Shown one piece after another: positions 42,262 through 53,489 of a stretch of 64,000 nt of DNA (position 1 is the first letter of the stretch; every line of letters begins with the position of its first letter). A program made the translations under genes and the position numbers. This DNA comes from Saccharothrix tamanrassetensis (GTDB lineage Bacteria > Actinomycetota > Actinomycetes > Mycobacteriales > Pseudonocardiaceae), in the NCBI RefSeq assembly GCF_014203665.1, contig NZ_JACHJN010000003.1, positions 744,001-808,000 of the forward strand, written 5' to 3'. Below the pieces are notes generated by a model that had not been told where the DNA came from, did no database searches, and saw nothing but the letters and a program-made list of their open reading frames with translations.

Positions 42262-43443
42262 GTGCCAAAACCTCGCCGGATCAACTGGGACGTCCTGCGC
42301 GTCCTCGCCGTGGCGGCCGTGCTCCTCCAGCACGCCACCCACGCCGGTCCATCCGTCCACAGCGAGCTCGGCTCCCCCGTCTTCACCGTCTCCCTGGAGA
42401 TGGGCGCCAGCACGCTCGTCGTCATCTCCGCCTTCTTCGCCTGCGCCTCCCTCGCCAAGGGCGAACCCGCCCGCTTCCTGCGCAACCGGCTCGCCCGCCT
42501 GCTGCCCCCGTACGCCGTCGCGGCCACCCTCACCTACCTGGTCCTCACCCGGCTCGCCCCGGAGGGCTGGAGCCGGTTGGAGCCCCGCGACCTGGTGGTC
42601 AACGTCCTGATGCTGCAGAACTGGTTCCCCGAGGCCCGCCTGGTCGACTTCTCCTACTGGACGCTCCCCGTGCAGGTCACCGGCTTCATCGCGGGCGCGG
42701 TCCTGGCTTCCCGGGTCCGCGGCAACGGCCTGCGCGTCCTCCTGTGGACCCTCGTGGTCGGCCCGCTGGTGCTCCGCGTCTGGACGAACGAGCCCGGCGT
42801 CGTCCGCACCTTCTACGACGGCCTCGGCATCCACCGCGCGCAGCTGTTCGCCGCCGGTGTCGCCATCTGGCTCTGGTCGAAGGGGCGGCTCGGCACGGGG
42901 CACCTGACGGCGCTGCTGCTCGCCGCGCTCGCCGCGCAGGCCACCCACAGCGACGACGTCGAGTCCACCGTCGCTCTCGGCGTGCTGCTGGTCGGCATCG
43001 CCGCGTGCGCCAAGGGACCGGACTGGGACATCCGGCCCCTGCGCGTCCTCCAGCGCCCGATCAGGTGGCTCGCGGGCATCTCGTACGGCGTGTACCTGGT
43101 GCACCAGGAGATCGGCTACGTCGCCATGGCCGAGGTCGCGCGGTTCGGGCCGTGGGTGGAGCTGGTCACGTTCCTCGGCCTCGCGGTCGTCCTGGGCTGG
43201 CTGCTCACCAAGTTCGTCGAACGCCCCGCGTTCCGGGCGCTCACCGCCGGCTCCCGCCCGGTCCTGGTGCGGCTACTGCTCGCCGCCCGCCTGCACGCCG
43301 CTCAGAGCCACTTGGGCAGCGTCGGCGCGGTGCCGTTCAGCAGCGCCCCGCTCTGGCGGCCGGTCAGCCAGCCCAACACCGCCGCCGCGGTGCCGCCGAC
43401 CACCTCGGGCTCGCCCGCCCCGGTCAGCGTCCAGCTGCGTTGA
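42262..43443 (+). CDS. Acyltransferase 3 (OafA/YrhL-like) membrane protein
   Basis: 393 residues with about ten hydrophobic helices. The N-terminus INWDVLRVLAVAAVLLQHAT carries the catalytic His of acyltransferase 3 enzymes (R...H motif), and RFLRNRLARLLPPYAVA the conserved Arg cluster. They O-acylate sugars, peptidoglycan or natural products at the membrane. The last 45 residues (from about SHLGSVGAVPF) are antisense to the 3' end of the opposing gene: the two genes overlap by 142 bp, so the C-terminus may be an unselected read-through. Confidence 0.85.
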   Translation: MPKPRRINWDVLRVLAVAAVLLQHATHAGPSVHSELGSPVFTVSLEMGASTLVVISAFFACASLAKGEPARFLRNRLARLLPPYAVAATLTYLVLTRLAPEGWSRLEPRDLVVNVLMLQNWFPEARLVDFSYWTLPVQVTGFIAGAVLASRVRGNGLRVLLWTLVVGPLVLRVWTNEPGVVRTFYDGLGIHRAQLFAAGVAIWLWSKGRLGTGHLTALLLAALAAQATHSDDVESTVALGVLLVGIAACAKGPDWDIRPLRVLQRPIRWLAGISYGVYLVHQEIGYVAMAEVARFGPWVELVTFLGLAVVLGWLLTKFVERPAFRALTAGSRPVLVRLLLAARLHAAQSHLGSVGAVPFSSAPLWRPVSQPNTAAAVPPTTSGSPAPVSVQLR

Positions 43444-44096
43444 CGGCCGTCCGGCAGGGTCACGTCCAGCCGCGCGGCGGGCACGTCGGCGCGCTCGGCG
43501 AACTGGTCGACGACCTCCTCCAGGAACGTCTCCACCAGGTCCTCCGGCAGGTCGTCGAACCCCACGCCGGAGTCCAGGTCGACCAGGTGGATCCACACCT
43601 CGCGCAGCCGCAGCCAGGGGATCCGGTGCGCCGGGAACGGCCCGGTGCGCGGGTGCGCGACCTCCGCCTCCCACGCCGTCGCGGGCAGCTCGCGGGCGGC
43701 CGTGGCGAACCGCTGGCAGGCCGCGTCCAGGTCGGCCCGCAGCAGCTGGGGCAGCCGGGCCGCGCCTTGGGCGATGTCCGCGTCCCGGTCCGCCGGACTC
43801 GGGTACATCTGGTGCTCGACCCCGGTCTTGGCCCACGTCAGCAGGTTGACCAGGGCGTCGGCGTTGCGTGCGAGATGTGTCACGACGTGCGCCCGGCTCC
43901 AGCCGGGCAGCAGGCTCGGTCCGCGCAGTCCGCCCTGGTCAAGGCCTGCCACCAGGTCGTACAGCTGCTCCGTCGCCCGTTCCGCCTCGGCGAGTCCGGC
44001 GACCGCGTCCTGCGCCGCGGCGGACTGCTCGCGCGGCGCGGGTACGCTCGTTCCGGAGGACCGGACCTGGGCGGCATCAGCGAAGCTCATGGGCAC
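43302..44096 (-). CDS. Maleylpyruvate-isomerase-family (mycothiol-dependent) protein
   Basis: 264 residues of the MDMPI family. The helical-bundle N-domain has the thiol/metal-site pattern LLPGWSRAHVVTHLARNADAL with a later Glu and His (LRLREVWIHLVDLDSGV), and the C-domain (ADVPAARLDVTLPDGRQ) is the lectin-like cap. Characterised relatives use mycothiol or bind Zn; the reaction here is unknown. Its end lies inside the acyltransferase frame of the other strand. Confidence 0.9.
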   Translation of the reverse strand: MPMSFADAAQVRSSGTSVPAPREQSAAAQDAVAGLAEAERATEQLYDLVAGLDQGGLRGPSLLPGWSRAHVVTHLARNADALVNLLTWAKTGVEHQMYPSPADRDADIAQGAARLPQLLRADLDAACQRFATAARELPATAWEAEVAHPRTGPFPAHRIPWLRLREVWIHLVDLDSGVGFDDLPEDLVETFLEEVVDQFAERADVPAARLDVTLPDGRQRSWTLTGAGEPEVVGGTAAAVLGWLTGRQSGALLNGTAPTLPKWL

Positions 44097-44343
44097 CTCA
44101 TCCCCGACGTCTGCGGCCGAATGGCCTATCGTCCCAGCCTAGGGGCGTTCACTACCGACCGGTAGAGCCGTTGGCGCACGATCGCGGATGGATCGACCCG
44201 TTCGCCGGTGCGGGTTCTGCCGCCGACTTCGTCGGTGGTGGTCCCTACCATGGTGCACGCCCTGCCCGACAGGTCTGTCGTGGTGGTCCAGTACGCTTTT
44301 CGAACGTCTGTTCGGGGATGGCCGAATACCGAAGGGAACCGTT

Positions 44344-47226
<2,883 letters not shown>

Positions 47227-47358
47227 CCCCCGCGAACACCGCCGACACCGCGCACCCAGCCGGCCCGCCGAGTCGACGACCCGGCGGGCCGAGCCGGTTC
47301 CGGAGTCCCCCGAATGGCTCACTGGTGCGGCCGTTCGCCCTGGACGACCATCTTGGCC

Positions 47359-47508
47359 ATGCCGCTGAAGACCACGCCGCTGAAAAACGTGCCGCTGAAG
47401 ACCGTGCTGGTGAGGACCGTGCGATTCAAGACCGGGCTGTTGAAATCGGTGCTGTTGAAATCGGAGCAGCCGAAATCCGGGCGGCTGAACTCGTACCGCT
47501 TCCGCAGC
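47359..47508 (+). repeat. Degenerate 15-bp tandem repeat, about 10 units
   Basis: Units follow the pattern ccgctgaagaccgtg with drift: MPLKT, TPLKN, VPLKT, VLVRT, VRFKT, GLLKS, VLLKS, EQPKS, GRLNS, YRFRS when read in frame. The first three are nearly identical; later ones diverge progressively toward the SRPBCC domain. Confidence 0.75.
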
Positions 47509-47943
47509 GTCTGGCAGGCCGCCCTCCCGCCGGGTGAGATGTTCGACGTGCTGGCCGACCTGGGCAGCTACCCGCAGTGGTGGCCGGAGGTCCGGGAGGC
47601 GCGGCAGATCGCCGAGCACGCCGCCGAGCTGCGCTGCCGGTCCCTGCTGCCCTACGACCTGGTCTTCCAGACCTGGCACAACGCCAAGGAGCGCGCGTCC
47701 GGGGTGCTCAAGGCCGACCTGGTGGGCGACCTGGACGGCACGGCGAGCTGGCGCATCCTGCCCGACGGCAGGGGTTCCCGGCTGGTCTACGAGCAGGAGG
47801 TCACGGTCCGCAAACCGCTCCTGCGCACCCTCGCGCTGATCGGCCGCCCGTTCCTCAAGGCCAACCACGAGCTGATGATGCGCAACGGCCAACGCGGCCT
47901 GCGCACCTACCTCGCCGGCTTCCAGGCGGCTCGGCGCAGCTGA
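47359..47943 (+). CDS. SRPBCC-family protein with a repetitive N-terminus
   Basis: 194 residues from the ATG taken here. The SRPBCC domain starts near residue 46: YRFRSVWQAALPPGEMFDVL, ADLGSYPQWWPEVREARQI, SLLPYDLVFQTWHNA, typical of polyketide-cyclase/dehydrase-like ligand-binding proteins. Before it, about nine degenerate five-residue units of the form xPLKT/xLLKS are encoded by 15-bp DNA repeats. Most homologues begin directly at the SRPBCC domain, so translation may really start later; no internal ATG is available. Confidence 0.75.
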   Translation: MPLKTTPLKNVPLKTVLVRTVRFKTGLLKSVLLKSEQPKSGRLNSYRFRSVWQAALPPGEMFDVLADLGSYPQWWPEVREARQIAEHAAELRCRSLLPYDLVFQTWHNAKERASGVLKADLVGDLDGTASWRILPDGRGSRLVYEQEVTVRKPLLRTLALIGRPFLKANHELMMRNGQRGLRTYLAGFQAARRS

Positions 47944-48083
47944 CGCACCGGCCTCTTCGCCGGCCCGGCACCGACCGGGCGGGAAGAGGACCGACGACGG
48001 GTGAACCTCCTCGGCGCGCCGTCCGTGTTGGTGGCAGTCGGTTGCCGCAGCGGATGTGAGCGATCACCCCAAGGAGGTTCACC

Positions 48084-48974
48084 ATGACCCGCACTCGTGC
48101 GGCCGTTCTCGGGACTGCCGCCCTCATCGGGATCGCGTTGCTCGGCGCGTGCGGCGAGGCGACGCAGGCCGGCGCGCCTCATCCCACCGCCCAGGAAGCG
48201 CGAATCGTTGTGGCGGAACAGGAAACACCCGATGCCGCCGCAGCCGACGGCCCCGCGCTCGCCACCGCGGTCGTGTCCGGCCTGGGCACGGTGCTCACCG
48301 ACGGCGAGGGCCTGACGCTGTACCGCTTCGACAAGGACACCGCGAACCCATCACTGTCCACCTGCGACGGTGACTGCGCCGCCAAGTGGCCGCCCGCCCT
48401 CGCGACCTCCGCCGACGTGGAGGTGCAGGGCGTGGACAAGGTCCTCGTCGGCACCGTCCAACGCGACGACGGCACCAAGCAGCTCACCGTGGGCGGCTGG
48501 CCGGTGTACCGCTTCGCGCAGGACGCCGCGCCCGGCGAGGCCAAGGGGCAGGGTGTGGGCGGCACGTGGTTCGTGGCCGCGCCGGACGGCAAGAAGGCCG
48601 CGAAGGCCGCCACCGGTCTGGCGCTGACCACCGCGTCGGTGGGCGACCTCGGCACCGTGCTGACCGACAAGGACGGCATGACGCTGTACCGCTTCGACAA
48701 GGACACCGCCAACCCCTCCCTGTCCAACTGCAACGGCGACTGCGCCGTGAAGTGGCCGCCGCTGGTGGCCGAGTCGGACGACTTCGCGGTGCAGGGCGTG
48801 GACCGGACGTTGGTCGGCACCGTGCTCCGGGCGGACGGCAGGAAGCAGGTCACCGTCGCGGGTTGGCCGCTCTACCTGTTCGCCGACGACAAGGTGTGCG
48901 GCGAGGCCAAGGGTCAGGGCGTGGGCGGCGTGTGGTTCGCGGCCAAGCCGGACGGCAGGAAGGCCGGCGTCTGA
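48084..48974 (+). CDS. Lipoprotein with two PF03640-type repeats
   Basis: 296 residues. A signal peptide with lipobox LLGAC anchors it to the outer face of the membrane. Two tandem copies of the secreted lipoprotein repeat follow, about 65-170 and 180-290, each with LGTVLTDxxGxTLYRFDKDT, CxGDCAxKWPP and a closing GGTWF/GGVWF. The Cys pair in each repeat probably forms a disulfide; redox or metal roles have been proposed for the family. ATG behind a perfect AAGGAGG. Confidence 0.93.
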   Translation: MTRTRAAVLGTAALIGIALLGACGEATQAGAPHPTAQEARIVVAEQETPDAAAADGPALATAVVSGLGTVLTDGEGLTLYRFDKDTANPSLSTCDGDCAAKWPPALATSADVEVQGVDKVLVGTVQRDDGTKQLTVGGWPVYRFAQDAAPGEAKGQGVGGTWFVAAPDGKKAAKAATGLALTTASVGDLGTVLTDKDGMTLYRFDKDTANPSLSNCNGDCAVKWPPLVAESDDFAVQGVDRTLVGTVLRADGRKQVTVAGWPLYLFADDKVCGEAKGQGVGGVWFAAKPDGRKAGV

Positions 48975-49078
48975 GCAGGACCTCGCGAAGTCCCTGCAGA
49001 CTCCTCGAAGAACCCTTGCAGACTCCCGAAGACCGCGCGCAAGACCCTCGAAGACCCCCTGAACAACCCCTCGAAGAT

Positions 49079-49117
49079 GCCAGTGCCCCGCCGGAAGGAG
49101 TCCGGCGGGGCACTGGC
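49079..49117. terminator. Strong bidirectional hairpin terminator
   Basis: The 17-bp arms at 49079-49095 and 49101-49117 are perfect inverted repeats (GCCAGTGCCCCGCCGGA) with loop AGGAG, between the lipoprotein gene and the convergent permease gene (10 bp past the latter's stop). Confidence 0.85.
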
Positions 49118-49126
49118 GCGCGGTGG

Positions 49127-50521
49127 TCACACCACGAGGCTGAGCAGTGCCGCGACCGCGAACCCCACCACGGACAGGATGGTCTCCAGCACCGTCCACG
49201 TCTGCAGGGTTTCCTTGACCGACAAGCCGAAATACCGCGACACGATCCAGAACCCGCCGTCGTTCACGTGCGAGGCGATGATCGAACCGGACGCGATCGC
49301 CATGACCACCAGCGCCAGTTGCGGCTGCGAGTAGCCGAGTTCGGTTACGACGGGTGCGACGATGCCGGTCGTGGTCACGATCGCCACGGTCGCCGAGCCC
49401 TGCGCGATCCGCATACCGCAACTGATCACGTAGGACAGTGCGATCACCGGCAGCCCCAGGTCGGACAGCTCGGTCGCCAGCACGTTGCCCACGCCGGTCG
49501 CCGACAGCACCGCGCCGAAGAACCCGCCCGCGCCGACGACGAGCAGGATCATCGCGACCGGTCGCAGCGAGGCCGCCGACAGCTCGGTGACCTGCGCCCG
49601 CGTCATGCCGCGCCGGTACCCCAGCAGCCAGAACGCCAGCAGCACCGCGATGGTCAACGCGACGGCGGGCGTGCCGAGGAACGTGAACACGCCGAGCACC
49701 GTGGAACCCTTGGGCAGCAGGATGCTCCCGAACGTCCCGGACAGGATCAGCACCAGCGGCACCGCGATGATCCCGAGCACCAGCGACAACGGCGGCTCGT
49801 CACGCGACTCGTCGCCCCGGACCTTCTCCGCCGCCGCCAGCATCTCCTCCGGCACCGGCACGACGATCCGCTTGCCGACCCACGCCGAGAAGATCACGCC
49901 GCCGATGAACCACGCCGGGATCGCCACGGCCAGCGCCATGATGATGATCCAGCCCAGCGACACGTGCAGCAGACCCGCCGCCGCGACCGGTCCGGGGTGC
50001 GGCGGCATGAACGCGTGCATCACGGACAGGCCGGCCAGCAACGGCAGCGCGTACAGCACGATCGACCGGCCGCTGCGCTTCGCCGCGACGTAGACCAGCG
50101 GTGCCAGCACGAAGATGCCGATGTCGAAGAACACCGGGACGCCGAAGATCAGGCCCGCCAGGCCCATCGCGAGCGGCGCGCGCTTCTCGCCGAACGACTT
50201 GAGCAGCGACCGGGTCAGCACCTCGGCGCCGCCGGAGGCCTCCAGGATGGCGCCGAGCAGCGTGCCGAGGCCGATGATCGCGGCCACGTGCCCGAGGATG
50301 CCGCCGAACCCGTTCTCCAGCAGCGACCCGGAGGCCTTCTGGGCGGAGCCGACCAGCTTCTCGACCGGCAGGCCGGCGGCCAGCGCCACCAGCAGGCCGA
50401 CCACCAGCAGGGCGATGAACGGCTCGACCTTGACCTTGATGATCAGCACCAGCAGCAGGGCGATGCTCAGCGCCGACAGCGTGAGCAGCCCCCCGGTGGA
50501 GTGCTGCAACCAGTCGATCAT
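49127..50521 (-). CDS. GntP-family permease, likely DsdX-like D-amino-acid transporter
   Basis: 464 residues with 12-14 hydrophobic helices. GntP family features are GFGGILGHVAAIIGLGTLLGAILEASGGAE, FFDIGIFVLAPLVYV, MPPHPGPVAAAGLL and HVNDGGFWIVSRYFGLS. GntP members carry gluconate, but the family includes the D-serine permease DsdX; the neighbours (D-aminoacylase, D-amino-acid deaminase) favour the latter. Its ATG overlaps the stop of the deacylase gene by 4 bp (ATGA), and it is last in the operon before the terminator hairpin. Confidence 0.88.
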   Translation of the reverse strand: MIDWLQHSTGGLLTLSALSIALLLVLIIKVKVEPFIALLVVGLLVALAAGLPVEKLVGSAQKASGSLLENGFGGILGHVAAIIGLGTLLGAILEASGGAEVLTRSLLKSFGEKRAPLAMGLAGLIFGVPVFFDIGIFVLAPLVYVAAKRSGRSIVLYALPLLAGLSVMHAFMPPHPGPVAAAGLLHVSLGWIIIMALAVAIPAWFIGGVIFSAWVGKRIVVPVPEEMLAAAEKVRGDESRDEPPLSLVLGIIAVPLVLILSGTFGSILLPKGSTVLGVFTFLGTPAVALTIAVLLAFWLLGYRRGMTRAQVTELSAASLRPVAMILLVVGAGGFFGAVLSATGVGNVLATELSDLGLPVIALSYVISCGMRIAQGSATVAIVTTTGIVAPVVTELGYSQPQLALVVMAIASGSIIASHVNDGGFWIVSRYFGLSVKETLQTWTVLETILSVVGFAVAALLSLVV

Positions 50522-52104
50522 GCGCGGCTCCGGGTGTTTCGCAGGGAGTGGCCGGGCAGGGCGTCGGTGCGCCTGCCGTCGTCGATCACCGGCACGCCGT
50601 TGACGAGGACGTACGGGATGCCCGCGGCGGCCTGCCGGGGCTCGTCGAAGGTCGCGGTGTCCGCCACCGAGTCAGGGTCGAACAGCACGAGGTCCGCCGC
50701 GAAGCCTTCCTTCACCAACCCCCGGTCGGTCAGGCGCAGGCGTCCGGCGGCGCGTCCGGTCAGGTGCGCCACGCACTCCTCCAGGCCGAGGACGCCGAGT
50801 TCGCGCACGTACCGCGCCAGGTAGCGGGGGAACGTGCCCCACGCGCGGGGGTGCGGCCGGTCGCCGACCAGCAGCCCGTCGCTGCCCCCGGTGTGCGCGG
50901 GGTGCCGCATGATCGCCTGCACGTTCTCCTCGTGGCCCACGTGCATCAGGCACGACGTGCCGAGCCGTTCGGCGATCAGCACGTCGAAGTACAGGTCGGC
51001 GGGGGACTTCCCGGCGGTCCGCGCGGACGCCGCCACGCTGTGCCCGACGAGGTGCGCGTGTTCGGCCTTCCGCACGCCGTTGATCTCGATGGTGTCCCAG
51101 TCGACCGGCACGCCGTGGCACCCGTCCGACCCGGTCTCCTCGATCTCCACCCGGATGCGTTCCCGGGTGTCCACGTCGGACAGCCGGGCCAGCGTCGCGT
51201 CGGGACCGCCCTCGCCGCTCCAGCTCGGCAGCAGCGCGGACAGGTAGGTCGCGCCCGGCAGGTACGGGTAGGTGTCCAGGGTGATGTCCGCACCCTTCGC
51301 GATCGCGTCGTCCAGCAACGACAACAGCTCGCCCGCGCGTCCCCGGTTCACCTCGAAGTTCATCGTGGCGTGCGCCAGGTGCAGCGGGCAGCCGGACTCC
51401 CGCGACACGTCCACCATCTCGGCGTACGCCTCCAGCGCGCCCGCGCCGTAACTGCGGTGGTGCGGGCTGTAGAACCCGCCGTGCTCGCCGACCACCCGGC
51501 ACAGCGCGACCAGTTCGTCCACCCCCGCGTACATGCCCGGCGTGTAGGTCAGGCCCGACGACATGCCGACCGCGCCCTGTGCCAACGACTCCGCGAGCAC
51601 GGACCGCATCCGGTCCAGCTCGGCCTCGGTCGCCGGCCGGTCGTCCCAGCCCACGCACAGCATCCGCAGCGTGCCCTGCGGCACCAGGTAGGCGGCGTTG
51701 ACCGCGATGCCCCGGTCGAGCCGGTCCAGGTACTCGCCGACCGTCCGCCAGTCCCAGTCGAAACCGGCCGGGTCGTCGTTCCAGCCGGCGAGCTGGGCGC
51801 GCAGCGCGGCCAGCACGTCGTCGTCGACCGGCGCGTAGGACAGCCCGTCCTGGCCGATGACCTCGGTCGTCACGCCCTGCGAGACCTTGGCCAGGTGGTC
51901 GGGCCTGGCCAGCACCTGGAGGTCGGAGTGGGAGTGCATGTCGATGAAGCCGGGCGCGAGCACGAGGCCGTCGGCGTCGACCGTCCGCAGGCCGCTCACC
52001 GAACCGATCCCGGCGATCCGGCCGTCCCGCACGCCCACGTCCGCCCGGTAGCCGGGCGCGCCGGTGCCGTCCACCACCCGCGCGCCCTTGAAGACGATGT
52101 CCAC
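50518..52104 (-). CDS. N-acyl-D-amino-acid deacylase
   Basis: 528 residues of the amidohydrolase superfamily. It removes the acyl group from N-acyl-D-amino acids, releasing the D-amino acid. Motifs: zinc site PGFIDMHSHSDL, Glu/Lys region GLSSGLTYxPG-like (MSSGLTYTPGMYAG), HHRSYG and HLAHATM, and the late Asp in GGSDGLLVGDRPHPRAWGT. The composite beta-sandwich is split between both ends, closing with LVLFDPDSVADTATFDEP. GTG start with GAAGGGA. It is 14 bp downstream of the deaminase gene and coupled to the permease gene. Confidence 0.93.
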   Translation of the reverse strand: MDIVFKGARVVDGTGAPGYRADVGVRDGRIAGIGSVSGLRTVDADGLVLAPGFIDMHSHSDLQVLARPDHLAKVSQGVTTEVIGQDGLSYAPVDDDVLAALRAQLAGWNDDPAGFDWDWRTVGEYLDRLDRGIAVNAAYLVPQGTLRMLCVGWDDRPATEAELDRMRSVLAESLAQGAVGMSSGLTYTPGMYAGVDELVALCRVVGEHGGFYSPHHRSYGAGALEAYAEMVDVSRESGCPLHLAHATMNFEVNRGRAGELLSLLDDAIAKGADITLDTYPYLPGATYLSALLPSWSGEGGPDATLARLSDVDTRERIRVEIEETGSDGCHGVPVDWDTIEINGVRKAEHAHLVGHSVAASARTAGKSPADLYFDVLIAERLGTSCLMHVGHEENVQAIMRHPAHTGGSDGLLVGDRPHPRAWGTFPRYLARYVRELGVLGLEECVAHLTGRAAGRLRLTDRGLVKEGFAADLVLFDPDSVADTATFDEPRQAAAGIPYVLVNGVPVIDDGRRTDALPGHSLRNTRSRA

Positions 52105-52118
52105 GCCGTCGTCCCTTC

Positions 52119-53381
52119 TCAGAAGTACGTGCGCACGAGGTCGACCACGGTGGTGCCGTCGACGACCGGGAGCAGTTGCCACTTGTCGAACACCGTGCAG
52201 GGGTGGGAGAGCCCGAAGCCCACCCAGTCGCCGACCTCCACCGTGGAGTCGGCGGGCAGCCGCAGGAACGTGTGCTGGTCGTTGAGCGCGGTGACCACAC
52301 CCGTGGCCGGTCGCTCCACGCCGTCCCGACCGCGCACCACCTGCGGTTCGGGCAGGCCCTCGTCGAACGACGCGTCCCGCTTGCCCATGGTCAGCAGCGC
52401 CAGCTCCGGCTCCGGCTTGGACGTCACCTGCGCCCACGCCCGCAGCGCCGACCGGAACGGCTGCTCACCCGCCCCGCGTCCCAGCGGCGAGATCCCCCGG
52501 TAGAAGCCGTCGTCGTGGGTGATGTACGCGCCGCTGCGCAGGACCGGCCGCACCGGGAACGGCCACGGTGCGGTCAGCGCCGCCGCCACCTGGTCGAAGT
52601 ACGCGCTGCCGCCTCCGGTGACGATCGGCTCGTCCACCTCGAACAGGTCCCTGATCCGGAAGACCAGTTCGCGCAGGACGCCCAGGTATCCGTCCACAGC
52701 GGACAGCGCCGGCGCGGAGGCGTCGTGCGCCAAAGCGCCCTCGTACCCGCCGACACCGGCCAGCCGCAGCGCCGGGCTCTGCGCGGCGGCTTCCGCGACC
52801 TCCACCGCCGTCGCCAGGTCGCGGGCGCCGGTCCGCCCGCCGGGCGCACCCAGCTCCACCAGGACGTCGACCGGGCGTTCCGGCGAACCCAGCGCCTCGG
52901 TCATGCGCCGGACCCCGGCCACGGAGTCCACCCAGCAGGTGAACTCGAACGACGGGTCGGCGGCGAGTTCCGCGGCCAGCCACGCCAGCCCGGCCGGGTC
53001 CACGAGCTGGTTGGCCAGCAGCACGCGCCGCACCCCGAACGCCCGGTAGACGCGCAGCTGGCTGACGTTGGCGGCGGTGATCGCCCACGCCCCGTGGTCG
53101 AACTGGCGGGCGAACAGCTGCGGTGCCATGGTCGTCTTGCCGTGCGGGGCGAGCAGCACGCCGCGCGCCGCGCACCACGCCGACATGGTGGCCAGGTTGT
53201 GCTCCAGCGCGGCGGCGTCCAGCACGACCAGCGGTCCGACGAAGCCGTCGGCGAACAGGTCCAGCCGGCGGTCGGCCACCTCGCCTAGCGACGTGCCGAA
53301 CGTGCTCGCGGGCAGGCCCTTGAACCGCCAGTCCACGTGCTCCCGACGGATCGCGGCCACGGCGTCGCGGTCGATGTCCAC
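52119..53381 (-). CDS. PLP-dependent D-amino-acid deaminase (fold type III)
   Basis: 420 residues, alanine-racemase-type barrel plus a C-terminal D-serine-dehydratase-like metal domain. The PLP lysine is in LLAPHGKTTMAPQL; GGYEGALAHD, VTGGGSAYFDQV and LRSGAYITHDDGFY line the site; HPCTVFDKW near the end supplies His/Cys typical of the Zn site of D-serine dehydratase/D-threonine aldolase relatives. It likely turns a D-amino acid into a 2-oxo acid and ammonia through an enamine. GTG start with GAGGAG. First gene of the minus-strand operon. Confidence 0.88.
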   Translation of the reverse strand: MDIDRDAVAAIRREHVDWRFKGLPASTFGTSLGEVADRRLDLFADGFVGPLVVLDAAALEHNLATMSAWCAARGVLLAPHGKTTMAPQLFARQFDHGAWAITAANVSQLRVYRAFGVRRVLLANQLVDPAGLAWLAAELAADPSFEFTCWVDSVAGVRRMTEALGSPERPVDVLVELGAPGGRTGARDLATAVEVAEAAAQSPALRLAGVGGYEGALAHDASAPALSAVDGYLGVLRELVFRIRDLFEVDEPIVTGGGSAYFDQVAAALTAPWPFPVRPVLRSGAYITHDDGFYRGISPLGRGAGEQPFRSALRAWAQVTSKPEPELALLTMGKRDASFDEGLPEPQVVRGRDGVERPATGVVTALNDQHTFLRLPADSTVEVGDWVGFGLSHPCTVFDKWQLLPVVDGTTVVDLVRTYF

Positions 53382-53395
53382 TGTCTCGCTCCTCA

Positions 53396-53414
53396 CGTTG
53401 CGTATATCGCAACG
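53396..53414. promoter_or_regulatory. Perfect palindrome, probable IclR operator
   Basis: CGTTGCG (53396-53402), TATAT, CGCAACG (53408-53414) lies in the 108-bp space between the deaminase operon and the kinase-IclR operon. An extra half-site TTGCG sits at 53419-53423. Shape and position fit an IclR-family binding site controlling both directions. Confidence 0.65.
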
Positions 53415-53489
53415 GCTATTGCGCGATGTGATGCTGATCTGTGTAACATTCGGCTGCCGCCTCGTCAATCAAAGGGCTCGGAGGAGCGG

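Noticed and set aside
48975..49078. Degenerate CTCGAAGA repeats after the lipoprotein gene
   Set aside because: Spacing and sequence drift too much to call a repeat family; probably slippage-prone spacer before the terminator.
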